This document shows positions 38,896 to 48,678 of a stretch of 64,000 nucleotides of DNA, piece after piece. Origin of the DNA: Ferruginibacter sp. Its GTDB lineage: Bacteria > Bacteroidota > Bacteroidia > Chitinophagales > Chitinophagaceae. The stretch is from contig JABFRP010000001.1 in the NCBI GenBank assembly GCA_013141115.1, forward strand, positions 728,376 to 792,375, read 5' to 3'. Under the pieces are notes generated by a model. That model was not told where the DNA came from. It saw only the letters and a program-made list of their open reading frames with translations, and did not search any database. Positions within the stretch are counted from its first letter, which is position 1. Each line of letters opens with the position of its first letter. The position numbers and the translations under genes were made by a program.

Positions 38896-40138
38896 ACTAC
38901 TTACGGTATTGTTGGTTTTGGTTGCGGCTTTTAACAGTAAGGCACAAACGTTAAAGTTGAATGCAATCATTGACAGCATTAAAGTTTCGCATCCCGTTGT
39001 GAAAATGTACAACAATGAAATCCGCTCGATGGATGAAGCGGCAAAAGGTGCTAAAAGCTGGATGCCTCCTGAATTTAGCACGGGCTTTTGGATGGTGCCA
39101 TACAATACCGCTTTATGGAAAAAAGGAGATATGGGTGCAACTGGTATGGGACAATATATGCTTGGAGGTCAGCAGATGCTTCCCAATAGAAAGAAGCAAA
39201 GTGCTGATGCAGCTTACATGGAAGCCATGTCTTCTGTTGAGAAAGAGAAAAAAAATGTATCGCTTAACGAACTGGTTAATGATGCCAAACAATATTATTT
39301 TGAATGGCTGATACTGAAGAAAAAACTTGCTATTCTTGATCAGAATGAAAAGTTGCTGGACTTCATGATTAAGAATGCGGAGATAAGATATAAGAACGGG
39401 TTAGAAAAAATTAGCGCTTATTATAAAGCAAAGGCGGCGTTAGGAAATGTACAAAATATGCGACTAATGTTTGAAAGTGATATTAAGGAAAAACGTATAC
39501 GCATCAATACATTGATGGGAAGAAATTCGATGCTGCCATTTGATATAGATACCACTTATCAAATGAAAGATTATTCATCAATAGTATTTGACAGTACACT
39601 TTTTTATAGCAACCGAAGTGATTTAAAAGCTATCGATAAGGACATTAATATTACCTGGCTAAAGCAGGAAACAGAAAGGCAAAGCCTGAAACCGCAGTTT
39701 GGCATTCGCTACGAACATATGTTTGGATTCGGTGGCTTACCAATGCAATATTCTTTAATGGGCATGATGAAACTACCATTGACCAAATGGTCTTCGAAAA
39801 TGAATAAAGCTAATATTGAAAGCCTTAAATGGAAAGCCAATGCTTTGCAGTCGCAAAAGGAAATGATGGCAAATGAATATAGTGGTATGGCCTATAGTAT
39901 GCGCAATGAATTGGAATTAAAAACGAAACAGCTTAAACTTTATGACGAAAATATCATACCTGCATTAAAGAATAATTACAAAACAATGCAATTGGGGTAT
40001 GAACAAAATACAGAGGAATTATTTATGCTTTATGATGCGTGGGAGACTTTGTATATGACCCAATTAGAATATACTGAATTGCTGAACCAGGTTTTAAAAA
40101 TACAAGTTGGACTGGAAAGAATATTGGAAATGAAATAA
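38882..40138 (+). CDS. cusC: TolC-family outer membrane efflux protein (CusC-type)
   Basis: 418 residues, signal peptide ending FNSKAQ. Outer-membrane-factor pattern with SIKVSHPVVKMYNNEI and LELKTKQLKLYDENIIPALK, and long coiled-coil helices between. Its start overlaps the end of the preceding cusA part by 14 bases, so it is translationally coupled. It would form the outer channel for the split CusA. Confidence 0.8.
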   Translation: MLKNKLLTVLLVLVAAFNSKAQTLKLNAIIDSIKVSHPVVKMYNNEIRSMDEAAKGAKSWMPPEFSTGFWMVPYNTALWKKGDMGATGMGQYMLGGQQMLPNRKKQSADAAYMEAMSSVEKEKKNVSLNELVNDAKQYYFEWLILKKKLAILDQNEKLLDFMIKNAEIRYKNGLEKISAYYKAKAALGNVQNMRLMFESDIKEKRIRINTLMGRNSMLPFDIDTTYQMKDYSSIVFDSTLFYSNRSDLKAIDKDINITWLKQETERQSLKPQFGIRYEHMFGFGGLPMQYSLMGMMKLPLTKWSSKMNKANIESLKWKANALQSQKEMMANEYSGMAYSMRNELELKTKQLKLYDENIIPALKNNYKTMQLGYEQNTEELFMLYDAWETLYMTQLEYTELLNQVLKIQVGLERILEMK

Positions 40139-40244
40139 GGCTCGAACTGTTATGTATGGTTTAAAAAACAGGCTTGGCATGATAAAGTGCAAGTTCAGTG
40201 TATTTCAGTAAAGAATAGTACTGGCTGGCCTGTAAATTGATAGT

Positions 40245-40282
40245 TAAAATGATTCTTTTGTCCAAATCAAAGAATCATTTTA
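40245..40282. promoter_or_regulatory. 14-bp inverted repeat upstream of multicopper oxidase
   Basis: TAAAATGATTCTTT (40245-40258) and AAAGAATCATTTTA (40269-40282) pair perfectly with a 10-nt loop. It ends 26 bases before the oxidase ATG at 40309. It can be an operator or an RNA stem near the start; the lack of a T-run after it speaks against a simple terminator. Confidence 0.6.
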
Positions 40283-40308
40283 TCAAATCACTTAATTAAA
40301 ATATAAAA

Positions 40309-41799
40309 ATGAAACGTAAAGAATTTTTAAAACTATCTGGTGCAGGAGTTGGTTCATTATTAATTCCGGCTGCTGTTATCAGTGTAATTTCTTCAGGCTG
40401 CGGTAAGAATAGTGGTATGGGTAACATGGGTGGCATGTCCGGCAGCCCGGTAAATATAAATGAGGGTGATTTTCTGCAGGCTTTGCCAATACCTGCAACA
40501 GTTGGGGCCAGCGGTGCATTAACTCCACAGGCAACTTCAGCGACGTTAAAAGGAAGCCAGGTGTACAACGTATTTGGTTATCAGTCGGGTTCTATCTTAG
40601 GCCCAACTTTTCGTGTGAGCAAAGGAGCCGATGTAAATATTAATGTGGCAAATAATTTAGGTGAAGTATCTAATGTTCATTGGCATGGGTTACATATTCC
40701 AGCTGCAATGGACGGTTATCCAACTAACTTGATCAATGCCGGAGCATCATTCAAGTATAATTTTACTGTTCGGCAAAGAGCGGGCCTTAACTGGTATCAT
40801 CCGCACACCCACATGGCTACGGCCAGGCAGGTATATAAAGGACTGGCCGGCTTGTTTATTGTAAATGACCCGGAAGAAGCTGCATTAAATTTACCGGCAG
40901 GTGAATTTGAAATACCGCTGGTAATTCAGGATAAACGGTTGGCTGATATAAGCCTTTCCTACAATCCAACTATGATGGAAATTATGAGCGGTTATTTAGG
41001 TGATTCAATTTTAGTAAACGGAAAGGCTTCGCCATTTCATGAAATAAAATCACAGACTTACCGACTAAGAATTTTGAATGGGTCAAATGCAAGGATTTAT
41101 AATCTGGCTTTTAACAACAATCAATCTTTTACTATTATTGGTAATGATGGAGGGCTTTTAAAAAGTCCGGCATCGGTAACGAGTATACTGTTAGCTCCGG
41201 GTGAACGCCTTGATATATTAGCTGATTTTTCGGCAGCTCTTACTGGCGATGAAATCTTTTTGGTAAATAAATTATTTGGGGGTGCAGGCACTGCACAAGG
41301 AAAACAGGAATTTAAAATAGTGAAATTCAAAATTACCCAAAAGGTGAATGTAACTTTTGCAATCCCCTCAGTATTATCATCCGTTGTTTCACTAACTGCA
41401 GCCCAGGCAAGTCGCACAAGGAATTTTGATATTTCAAATTCAGGCGTAATGATGCAAAGCGGAATGCACCGTATTAATGATAAAGTATTTGATGCTAACA
41501 GGATAGATGAAGCCGTTGCTGCTAATGCAATAGAAATATGGCAATTTGATAATTCGCAGGGAGAAGAACCACACCCCATGCACATACACAGTATCGATTT
41601 CCAGGTACTGCAGAGGACCGGCGGGAGAAATGGGTTGACTGCATCTGAGAGCGGCTGGAAGGATACAGTTTTAGTTATGCCTGGCGAAATAGTGAAAGTA
41701 ATAATCCCTTTTGAAAATAATGCAGGCAAGTTTGTTTTCCATTGTCATAACCTGGAACACGAAGATGACGGCATGATGTTGCAATATCAATTGAGTTAA
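40309..41799 (+). CDS. Periplasmic multicopper oxidase (CueO/CopA-like)
   Basis: 496 residues. Signal resembles a Tat/lipoprotein type: KRKEFLKLSG, then a hydrophobic run, then SSGCGKN (lipobox-like Cys near 30). Copper sites: HWHGLHIPA near 125, WYHPHTHM near 163, HPMHIHSIDFQV near 422 and FHCHNLEHEDDGMM near 480. It has both type 1 and trinuclear ligands in the usual order. It would oxidise Cu(I) to the less toxic Cu(II). A CusB-like gene follows 12 bases on. Confidence 0.88.
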   Translation: MKRKEFLKLSGAGVGSLLIPAAVISVISSGCGKNSGMGNMGGMSGSPVNINEGDFLQALPIPATVGASGALTPQATSATLKGSQVYNVFGYQSGSILGPTFRVSKGADVNINVANNLGEVSNVHWHGLHIPAAMDGYPTNLINAGASFKYNFTVRQRAGLNWYHPHTHMATARQVYKGLAGLFIVNDPEEAALNLPAGEFEIPLVIQDKRLADISLSYNPTMMEIMSGYLGDSILVNGKASPFHEIKSQTYRLRILNGSNARIYNLAFNNNQSFTIIGNDGGLLKSPASVTSILLAPGERLDILADFSAALTGDEIFLVNKLFGGAGTAQGKQEFKIVKFKITQKVNVTFAIPSVLSSVVSLTAAQASRTRNFDISNSGVMMQSGMHRINDKVFDANRIDEAVAANAIEIWQFDNSQGEEPHPMHIHSIDFQVLQRTGGRNGLTASESGWKDTVLVMPGEIVKVIIPFENNAGKFVFHCHNLEHEDDGMMLQYQLS

Positions 41800-41811
41800 T
41801 TAATATTTAAA

Positions 41812-43059
41812 ATGACAAGATTTTATTTACTTACCGCCTTTCTTTTTGTAATGGTTATTGCTGCTTGCAATAGCCACAAAGACCCCCATGCGGAACACAA
41901 TACAGAGATGGTTAAGGATATCTATACCTGCTCAATGCATCCCCAGGTATTGAAAGATATGCCTGGGAATTGCCCTATTTGTGGAATGACATTAGTAAAG
42001 AAACAAACGGGTAGTATAAAATCTGATGATATTGAATTAGAATCTTTATTACGGCCAACTAATGAATTTGTGGTTTCCAAAATTCCTGTAACAACCATTC
42101 AAAAAAGGGAAGAGCAAATTGAAATTGAGGCATTAGGTAATATCGCTTATGATACAAGGGAAGTGGGAAGCATTTCATCAAGGGTATCCGGAAGAATTGA
42201 AAAATTATATGTACGTTTTCGTTATCAGAAAATAAGTAAAGGCCAGCACATACTTGATATATATAGTCCGGAATTAATGACAGCACAGCAAAACCTTTTA
42301 TTTCTTTTAAAGAACGACGCAGGTAATACGACGTTCATACAAGCTGCCAAGGAAAAACTATTGTTACTTGGTATGAGCACCCAGCAAATTTTGCAGGTCA
42401 TTCATTCAGGTAAGCCCTCATTGGCTATTGCAGTGTATAGTAATTACAGTGGCCATATACATGAAGCAGCTAATGGTGTCAGCATGAATAAAGAGCCGGG
42501 AACTATGAAAGATATATCCTTAATTACTGAGGAACTCTCACTAAAAGAAGGGATGTACCTGCAAAAGGGACAGTCCATTTTTACTGTGTACAATCCTGAC
42601 AGAGCATGGGCTATTCTTAATATTTACGCAGAAAATCAGGGATTGATTAAGACTGGTAATCCTGTAAGAATAGTTCCTGAAACGGCACCGGAAAAAGATT
42701 TCAAGGCTAAGATAGATTTCGTTGAACCATTTTATAATAAGGAAAGTAAAACTTTATCTGTAAGGGTTTACTTCAATAACAGTACGCTGAAAATCCCCAT
42801 CGGCAGTCAAATTCGTGCCACTATCTATGGGAATACTAAAGATGCATTTTGGTTGCCTAAAGATGCAGTGGTTTCATTAGGATTGGATAAAGTAGTATTT
42901 GAGAAAACAGGCAAAGGTTTTAAAGCGCACAAAATTAGTACTGGCATTACACATCAAAACCATATCCAGGTTTTAAATGGTATTGCTGAAAAAGATTCGA
43001 TAGCAGCCAATGCACAGTATTTAATGGACAGTGAAAGTTTTATCAAGATTAAAAATTAA
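41812..43059 (+). CDS. CusB-like RND periplasmic adaptor with HMBD
   Basis: 415 residues. Lipoprotein signal ending IAACNSH. Residues about 38-63 form an HMBD (YTCSMHPQV...CPICGMTL). The membrane-fusion part follows: [21 protein letters not shown] and beta-barrel domains. Together with the next gene it supplies two adaptor variants for the CusA upstream. Confidence 0.82.
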   Translation: MTRFYLLTAFLFVMVIAACNSHKDPHAEHNTEMVKDIYTCSMHPQVLKDMPGNCPICGMTLVKKQTGSIKSDDIELESLLRPTNEFVVSKIPVTTIQKREEQIEIEALGNIAYDTREVGSISSRVSGRIEKLYVRFRYQKISKGQHILDIYSPELMTAQQNLLFLLKNDAGNTTFIQAAKEKLLLLGMSTQQILQVIHSGKPSLAIAVYSNYSGHIHEAANGVSMNKEPGTMKDISLITEELSLKEGMYLQKGQSIFTVYNPDRAWAILNIYAENQGLIKTGNPVRIVPETAPEKDFKAKIDFVEPFYNKESKTLSVRVYFNNSTLKIPIGSQIRATIYGNTKDAFWLPKDAVVSLGLDKVVFEKTGKGFKAHKISTGITHQNHIQVLNGIAEKDSIAANAQYLMDSESFIKIKN

Positions 43060-43062
43060 CAA

Positions 43063-44259
43063 ATGCGGTACATATTACTCTTCTCCATCTTTTTTTTATT
43101 CCTTCTTTCTTGTAAAAGCAAAAAGGAAATACCAAAAGATACCGATACCTATTATACTTGCTCTATGCATCCACAGGTTAGGGAAAGCAAGCCAGGTAAG
43201 TGTCCTATCTGTCATATGGAGCTGACAATGGTGAAAAAAAGCAACGAAGTAAAACAAGACGAATTACAATTGAATGAGCAACAAATACAGTTGGGTAATA
43301 TCCAAATAGACACCATCCGCAGCGGTACTATTGGCGACAAGTTGGTATTGACTGCAACTTTGAATTTTGACCAGATGAAATCTTCATCTGTTAGTTCTAG
43401 GGTTATGGGCAGGATAGAAAAATTGTATTATAAAAATATTGGCGACTATGTAAAGCAAGGTGCTCCGCTATATGATCTATACAGTGAGGAATTAAATAAT
43501 GCAAAGCAGGAGTACCTGTTGGTAATTGATAAAAAGAAAGCTTTCTCCAATGAGCAGACAATTGATTTTGATCAGCTTTTATTAAGTGCTAAAAATAAAT
43601 TGCTGTTATGGGGGTTATCTGAAACACAAATAAAGCAACTTGAAATAAATAAGAAGGTTACCCCAACTACAACCTTTTACAGCACTTCTTCAGGCTACAT
43701 AACTGCACTGGATGTTCGGGAAGGAGATTATAGTATGGAGGGAGGAACAATTGTAAAATTGGCTGACTTGTCAAGCCTTTGGGCGGAAGCGCAAGTATAT
43801 ACATCGCAAATGGCCCAGATTGACAGAAATAGTTTTGCAACCGTACAGCTCCCTGATTTCGATGGCAGGGAAATTAAAGGCAGGATTGAATTTGTAAACC
43901 CTGAAATAAACCCCGACACAAGAATTAATTTAATTCGTGTATCAATCGCTAATCCCGGAAACATGCTTAAGCCGGGAATGCCAGCCTACGTATTACTTCA
44001 AAATCCGCAACGAAAATCATTAACATTACCCATTGATGCAGTTTTGAGAAATGGTAATGGTGCCACAGTTTGGGTAAGTACAGGTAATAACTCTTTTAAA
44101 AATAAGATGGTTGAGGTGGGACTGGAAAGTGATAACAGGATTGAAATCAAGTCAGGATTAGCTGTTGGAGAAGTGGTGGTTATCTCTGGGGCATATTTAT
44201 TACAAAGTGAGTACATCTTTAAGAATGGGGCCAAACCTATGGAAGGGATGAAAATGTAG
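43063..44259 (+). CDS. CusB-like RND periplasmic adaptor with HMBD (second)
   Basis: 398 residues, lipoprotein signal [33 protein letters not shown] near 28, then membrane-fusion domains (GRIEKLYYKNIGDYVKQGAP near 120; EGDYSMEGGTIVKLADLSSLWAEAQVY). It starts three bases after the previous adaptor and is a related but distinct copy, so the operon encodes two adaptors for one pump. Confidence 0.85.
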   Translation: MRYILLFSIFFLFLLSCKSKKEIPKDTDTYYTCSMHPQVRESKPGKCPICHMELTMVKKSNEVKQDELQLNEQQIQLGNIQIDTIRSGTIGDKLVLTATLNFDQMKSSSVSSRVMGRIEKLYYKNIGDYVKQGAPLYDLYSEELNNAKQEYLLVIDKKKAFSNEQTIDFDQLLLSAKNKLLLWGLSETQIKQLEINKKVTPTTTFYSTSSGYITALDVREGDYSMEGGTIVKLADLSSLWAEAQVYTSQMAQIDRNSFATVQLPDFDGREIKGRIEFVNPEINPDTRINLIRVSIANPGNMLKPGMPAYVLLQNPQRKSLTLPIDAVLRNGNGATVWVSTGNNSFKNKMVEVGLESDNRIEIKSGLAVGEVVVISGAYLLQSEYIFKNGAKPMEGMKM

Positions 44260-44629
44260 GAGATAAAAATATTTGTTTTCAAACAAACACCTTTTACTTG
44301 CATTTGTGCTATCCTTTTCTTTAATGCTGCTTATTATCTATATACCCCTTTTTTTACCTTTACTTCCACAAATCTTCATTAATGGTTGTTGATTGGCTTT
44401 ATCCACTTACAGTTGACATTGTTTGTCTTACCATATATGAATATCAGAAAAGGAAAAATAAACAAGTGGATTGCGAAACAGCTATACCCGCAACTTGAAA
44501 TTAACGTAAAGGATTTCTTGCCTTAAATGTGTGAATGATACAAGGTATTTTCAAAGTAATGTAATATAACCGAGGTATTAAAAGCCACCTTTGCTTTGTG
44601 CGTTTTATGCATGTTAACCATATAAAATT
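44260..44629. other. 370-base intergenic region upstream of Met-rich lipoprotein
   Basis: Contains the second copy of the 18-nt motif (44526-44543). A 29-residue ORF at 44437-44526 (MNIRKGKINKWIAKQLYPQL...) ends where the motif begins, but I do not trust it as a gene. No terminator or promoter could be placed firmly. Confidence 0.5.
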
Positions 44630-45064
44630 ATGAAAAAGATACAAACGGTCGCATTGTTTATTGTTTTGATTATGGCAGGAGTTTCCTGTCAATCCACTTC
44701 GACATCAAAACAAATCCTTTCAAATAATGATACAAGAAAGGAAATTATGGACAGTATTGCCCAAAATAGTGAAATGGCTAAAGAAATGATGACTGCAATG
44801 ATGAACAGTAATAATGGAATGGCAATGATGCAGGATCATATGTCGATGATGAACATGATGAAAGATAACCCAGGTATGATGAATGCCATGATGGAAGCAT
44901 GTAAAAAGGATACCGGTATGATGTCAGATATGTGCAAAATGATGATGCAAGATCCTAAAATGATGGATATGATGCACAAGATGGAAGGAGGAAATATGGA
45001 TATGAATAAAATGAACGGCATGGATACCATGAAAACAATGAATCACAAAATGAAGCATGAATAA
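44630..45064 (+). CDS. Met-rich periplasmic lipoprotein, likely Cu(I) binding
   Basis: 144 residues. Lipoprotein signal ending AGVSCQS. The rest is dense in methionine: MAKEMMTAMMNSNNGMAMM, MSMMNMMKDNPGMMNAMM and MMQDPKMMDMMHKMEGGNM, with MxxM spacings typical of Cu(I) and Ag(I) chelators. Two cysteines lie near 88 and 98. It resembles other Met-rich copper buffers in resistance clusters and lies just upstream of a copper ATPase. Confidence 0.7.
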   Translation: MKKIQTVALFIVLIMAGVSCQSTSTSKQILSNNDTRKEIMDSIAQNSEMAKEMMTAMMNSNNGMAMMQDHMSMMNMMKDNPGMMNAMMEACKKDTGMMSDMCKMMMQDPKMMDMMHKMEGGNMDMNKMNGMDTMKTMNHKMKHE

Positions 45065-45084
45065 TTAATCTTTAAATTAATGTT

Positions 45085-45201
45085 ATGATGCATGGTAATA
45101 ACCATTACTATTTTTGGGGAATGCATTCAGGTTGGTGGATTTCTATTGTTCTGATAATTGTAGTAGTTGGCTGGCTTATAAATTCCCGAAGAAGCAAGTA
45201 A
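45085..45201 (+). CDS. 38-residue His-rich single-pass membrane protein
   Basis: Reads MMHGNNHYYFWGMHSGWWIS then IVLIIVVVGWLINSRRSK. Metal-loving Met and His residues precede one transmembrane helix with a basic tail. Small Met/His plus TM proteins of this sort are common beside copper ATPases. It has a start 20 bases after the Met-rich gene and 78 bases before the ATPase. Confidence 0.6.
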   Translation: MMHGNNHYYFWGMHSGWWISIVLIIVVVGWLINSRRSK

Positions 45202-45279
45202 TATAAAAATTATGTTACAGTGTATTAATTTTGCTTTTCGTAATGCCGGAATAGGGCATTTAATGTAATTAAAAATATA

Positions 45280-47400
45280 ATGATGGAGCATCAACAAAAA
45301 GAACAACAATACACCTGCCCCATGCATTCGCAGATTGTGCAGGATAAACCGGGCAATTGCCCTATTTGCGGAATGACTTTGGTTTTAATTAAACCGGACG
45401 CTAAAAATAATGTGCATGACCATCATGGTGCCAACCCTCCAATGGGCCATGAAGGACATGTTCATAACAGTATGATTGCAGATTTCCGAAAGCGGTTTTA
45501 CGTGGTGCTTGTATTGACTATTCCTATTGTGCTGCTATCAGAAATGATACAACATTTTATGGGTGTTGACTGGCAATTTACCGGTTCAAAATATATTTTA
45601 TTTGCTTTATCAACCATCGTATTTATTTACGGTGGTTTTCCATTTTTAAAAGGATTGGTAGATGAAGTAAAAGCAAAGAATCCCGGAATGATGTTTTTGA
45701 TTGGCTTTGCTATTTCCGTTGCATATATATACAGTGTTGCAATTGTATTTGGTTTGCAGGGCATGGATTTTTTCTGGGAACTAACGACGCTCATTCTTAT
45801 CATGTTATTGGGACATTGGATAGAAATGAAGTCTGTTGCAGGAGCATCGAGAGAACTGGAATTACTGGTGCAGTTAATGCCAGCAGATGCACACATGGTG
45901 ATGCCCGACATGGTGCATGATGTAAAGACAGCTACATTGAAAGCGAATGATATTATTCTGGTTAAGCCAGGCGAAAAAGTAGCAGCGGACGGAATTATTT
46001 CAGAAGGTGAAAGTTATTTGAATGAAAGTATGCTTACAGGTGAGAGTAAGCCTGTGCAAAAAATAAAGGGCGATAAAGTAATTGCAGGATCAATCAATGG
46101 CAATGGTTCAATAAAAGTTACTGTTTCTCATGCTGCAAAAGATTCTTATCTCTCACAAATAGTAAAACTGGTAAATGATGCCCAGCAATCAAAATCTAAA
46201 ACACAGTTATTGGCCGATACCGCCGCAAGGTGGTTAACCATTATTGCATTGGTTTCTGGTATTGTAACATTTTTATACTGGTATTTAACCGGGCAATCCC
46301 TGGCTTTTGCTATGGAAAGAATGGTAACCGTAATTGTTATTTGCTGTCCTCATGCATTGGGATTGGCGGTTCCGCTGGTAGTTGCAAAGTCAACGGCTTT
46401 ATCTGCAAAAAATGGTTTACTCATCAAGAACAGGACTGCTTTTGAAAATGCAAGAAAGATCACTACGATTGTTTTTGATAAAACAGGTACACTTACTGTA
46501 GGCAAGTTTGAAGTATCAAAAATTGTATCGCTGGAAAAAGAAATAGATGAAAATGAGATTATCCGTTTGGCAGCTGCATTGGAACAAAAATCTGAGCATC
46601 CCATTGCTACAGGCATATTGCAAAAAGCAAAAGATTTAACCATTACAATTCCTGCAACAGAAAATTTTAATGCCATCACAGGTAAAGGTGTGGAGGCTAC
46701 CATTGAAGGAAAAAAAATATTGGTGGTGAGTCCCGGTTATTTAAAAGAAAATAATTTGGCAACCCCTGAAGGCTTTACAGCTAAGGATACAGAGACGGTA
46801 GTTTTTGTAATTGCAAACAATGCGATAGTTGGTTACATTGCTTTGTCTGATGGGATCCGGCCGGAATCAGCAGGCGCCATCAAAACCTTAAAAGAAAATA
46901 AGATCAAATCTATATTGCTGACTGGCGATAATAATAAAGTAGCTAAAAGTGTAAGCGAAACTTTAGGGATGGACAGCTTTATCGCAGAAGTATTGCCCCA
47001 TCAAAAATTAGAAAAAATAAAAGACCTGCAAAGTAAAGGGGAATTTGTAGCTATGACCGGGGATGGGGTAAATGATGCACCAGCACTGGCCATTGCTGAT
47101 GTGGGAATTGCTGTGGGAAGCGGAAGTGATATAGCAGCAGAAACCGCTGGTATAGTTTTGGTGAACAGCAATCCTGAAGATATTGTGAGTTTGATATTAT
47201 TTGGCAAAGCCACTTATCGTAAAATGATTCAGAATTTAATTTGGGCAACCGGATACAATGTTATTGCATTGCCATTAGCCGCAGGTGTGTTATATAAACA
47301 GGGAATTTTATTAAGTCCGGCTGCAGGCGCAGTATTAATGACGGTGAGTACCATAGTCGTGGCTATTAACGCAAGTATGTTAAAAGTAAAAAGAGCATAA
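45280..47400 (+). CDS. copB: CopB-type heavy-metal P-type ATPase with N-terminal HMBD (CPH motif)
   Basis: 706 residues. N-terminal HMBD (YTCPMHSQIV...CPICGMTL, about 11-36) and a His-rich segment (DHHGANPPMGHEGHVH). Transport motif VICCPHALGLA, phosphorylation DKTGTLTVG, SEHPIATG and hinge GDGVNDAPAL. CPH-type pumps (CopB) export Cu(II) or Ag(I); this differs from the CPC type at 54102. Either ATG at 45280 or 45283 could start it. Confidence 0.88.
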   Translation: MMEHQQKEQQYTCPMHSQIVQDKPGNCPICGMTLVLIKPDAKNNVHDHHGANPPMGHEGHVHNSMIADFRKRFYVVLVLTIPIVLLSEMIQHFMGVDWQFTGSKYILFALSTIVFIYGGFPFLKGLVDEVKAKNPGMMFLIGFAISVAYIYSVAIVFGLQGMDFFWELTTLILIMLLGHWIEMKSVAGASRELELLVQLMPADAHMVMPDMVHDVKTATLKANDIILVKPGEKVAADGIISEGESYLNESMLTGESKPVQKIKGDKVIAGSINGNGSIKVTVSHAAKDSYLSQIVKLVNDAQQSKSKTQLLADTAARWLTIIALVSGIVTFLYWYLTGQSLAFAMERMVTVIVICCPHALGLAVPLVVAKSTALSAKNGLLIKNRTAFENARKITTIVFDKTGTLTVGKFEVSKIVSLEKEIDENEIIRLAAALEQKSEHPIATGILQKAKDLTITIPATENFNAITGKGVEATIEGKKILVVSPGYLKENNLATPEGFTAKDTETVVFVIANNAIVGYIALSDGIRPESAGAIKTLKENKIKSILLTGDNNKVAKSVSETLGMDSFIAEVLPHQKLEKIKDLQSKGEFVAMTGDGVNDAPALAIADVGIAVGSGSDIAAETAGIVLVNSNPEDIVSLILFGKATYRKMIQNLIWATGYNVIALPLAAGVLYKQGILLSPAAGAVLMTVSTIVVAINASMLKVKRA

Positions 47401-47465
47401 AGCAATAGCTTGTAAAACACTCAATTACAAAAAAATGGGAGTTGCCGTTTCTTTAGTATTCGGCA

Positions 47466-47500
47466 CCATAATTGTATAATTTCTTTCCATAATTGTATAA
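47466..47500. promoter_or_regulatory. Direct-repeat operator with 21-bp period
   Basis: CCATAATTGTATAA occurs exactly at 47466-47479 and 47487-47500, starting points 21 bp apart, or two helical turns. Followed by TATCTTTA near 47523-47530, one base off a TAnnTTTG box, and the His-rich gene at 47582. The spacing is that of AraC-type half-sites; an AraC-type gene lies at 53377. Confidence 0.6.
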
Positions 47501-47581
47501 GTTCCGGAATGCAGATGGTCTTATCTTTATGATCGGAAAAAGCTGTTTTTTACTAAAAAGGCTTAATTTTAGAATAGGTTA

Positions 47582-48046
47582 ATGAAAAGAAAGATAACCA
47601 TACAATTAAAAGCATTATTCCTGCTGTTGGTATTTGCCTTCAATACAGCCGTGGGGTTCGCCTGTGCTATAGGTTTGGATATGGGTTTCAATACAGCTCA
47701 TCATCATGATGAAGACGCTACCGAAATTCATGTTCATGCAAATGGAGAGAAGCACAAACATCATAGTAAATCTGGCAGCCATCACCATGAAGAAAATAAA
47801 TCAGAAAAGAAAGAAAAAGACGGGTGCTGCAATGATGAGGTACAAAAATTTCAAAGCTTAGATAAGAACCTGAACCAAAATGCAAAGTTTGCGATCGATT
47901 TACCATCGTTTGTTGCAATAATCAGCACTTTCCCTAAAATTGATATTTATAATTTATCAAAAGCCTTTCCTCCAAAATATAAAGCCAGGCTTTATTATCC
48001 TCCGCCGGAAGATATACGCATAGCCATCCAGCGTTTTCAGATATGA
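47582..48046 (+). CDS. His-rich secreted metal-binding protein (HYC_CC_PP-related)
   Basis: 154 residues. Signal peptide, then a histidine-rich part (AHHHDEDATEIHVHANGEKH, HKHHSKSGSHHHEEN) and DGCCNDEVQKFQ, with YYPPPEDIRIAIQRFQI near the end. The CC and PP elements recall the HYC_CC_PP family but the His-run is unusual. It probably binds metal ions in the periplasm. Preceded by a direct-repeat operator. Confidence 0.6.
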   Translation: MKRKITIQLKALFLLLVFAFNTAVGFACAIGLDMGFNTAHHHDEDATEIHVHANGEKHKHHSKSGSHHHEENKSEKKEKDGCCNDEVQKFQSLDKNLNQNAKFAIDLPSFVAIISTFPKIDIYNLSKAFPPKYKARLYYPPPEDIRIAIQRFQI

Positions 48047-48122
48047 TTTAATGTATAAAAAAATGTTATGCATGGGTTTCCCATGCCAGTAATTATTTTG
48101 TTAAACATTAAATCAAATTAAA

Positions 48123-48596
48123 ATGAAAAAGATATTATTTTCAGTTGCGTTATTTGCAACAGCGCTTGTACAGCAAAGTTTTGCACAGGAAACTTCTAAG
48201 GCTCAGCCTTCACCATTACTGACTTCTTACTATAATTTAAAAGATGCATTGGTTAGCAGCAATGCAACTGCTGCGGCTGCAAGTTCAGCAGCATTTGTCA
48301 AAGCTTTAAATGACATTGATAAAGAAACATTAAAAGATGAAAGCCGCAATGCTTTATTAACTGATGCTAATGCCATTTCCCTGTCTAAAGACCTGAAACT
48401 GCAAAGGGAAAAGTTTGCTACTTTATCCACCAATATGTTTGCCCTTGCTAAAACGGTTAAACTTTCTGCAGACCCGGTTTACCAACAGTATTGCCCCATG
48501 AAAAAAGCATCATGGCTCAGCGATAATAAGGCCATTAAAAATCCTTACTACGGCAGTGCCATGCTCACCTGCGGCAGCGTTAAACAAACATTGTAA
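48123..48596 (+). CDS. DUF3347 secreted protein
   Basis: 157 residues, signal peptide ending QSFAQ. DUF3347 pattern: LLTSYYNLKDALVSSNATAA, then QYCPMKKASWLSDNKAIKNP followed by YYGSAMLTCG. The conserved Cys and Met of YCPM and the final Cys suggest a metal or haem site. Family members occur fused to CusB or encoded beside copper genes. A related gene follows. Confidence 0.75.
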   Translation: MKKILFSVALFATALVQQSFAQETSKAQPSPLLTSYYNLKDALVSSNATAAAASSAAFVKALNDIDKETLKDESRNALLTDANAISLSKDLKLQREKFATLSTNMFALAKTVKLSADPVYQQYCPMKKASWLSDNKAIKNPYYGSAMLTCGSVKQTL

Positions 48597-48678
48597 GTAA
48601 AATTATACCTTTTCCTGCCTGTCCTTTACTGGAAGCAGGATGAGGTTATCTGTATTATAACACACTAAAAATTAAAAG

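Noticed and set aside
44437-44526. A 29-codon ORF in a 370-base spacer
   Set aside because: No recognisable motif and no paralogue; it ends at the shared 18-nt motif, so a regulatory reading of this region is preferred.
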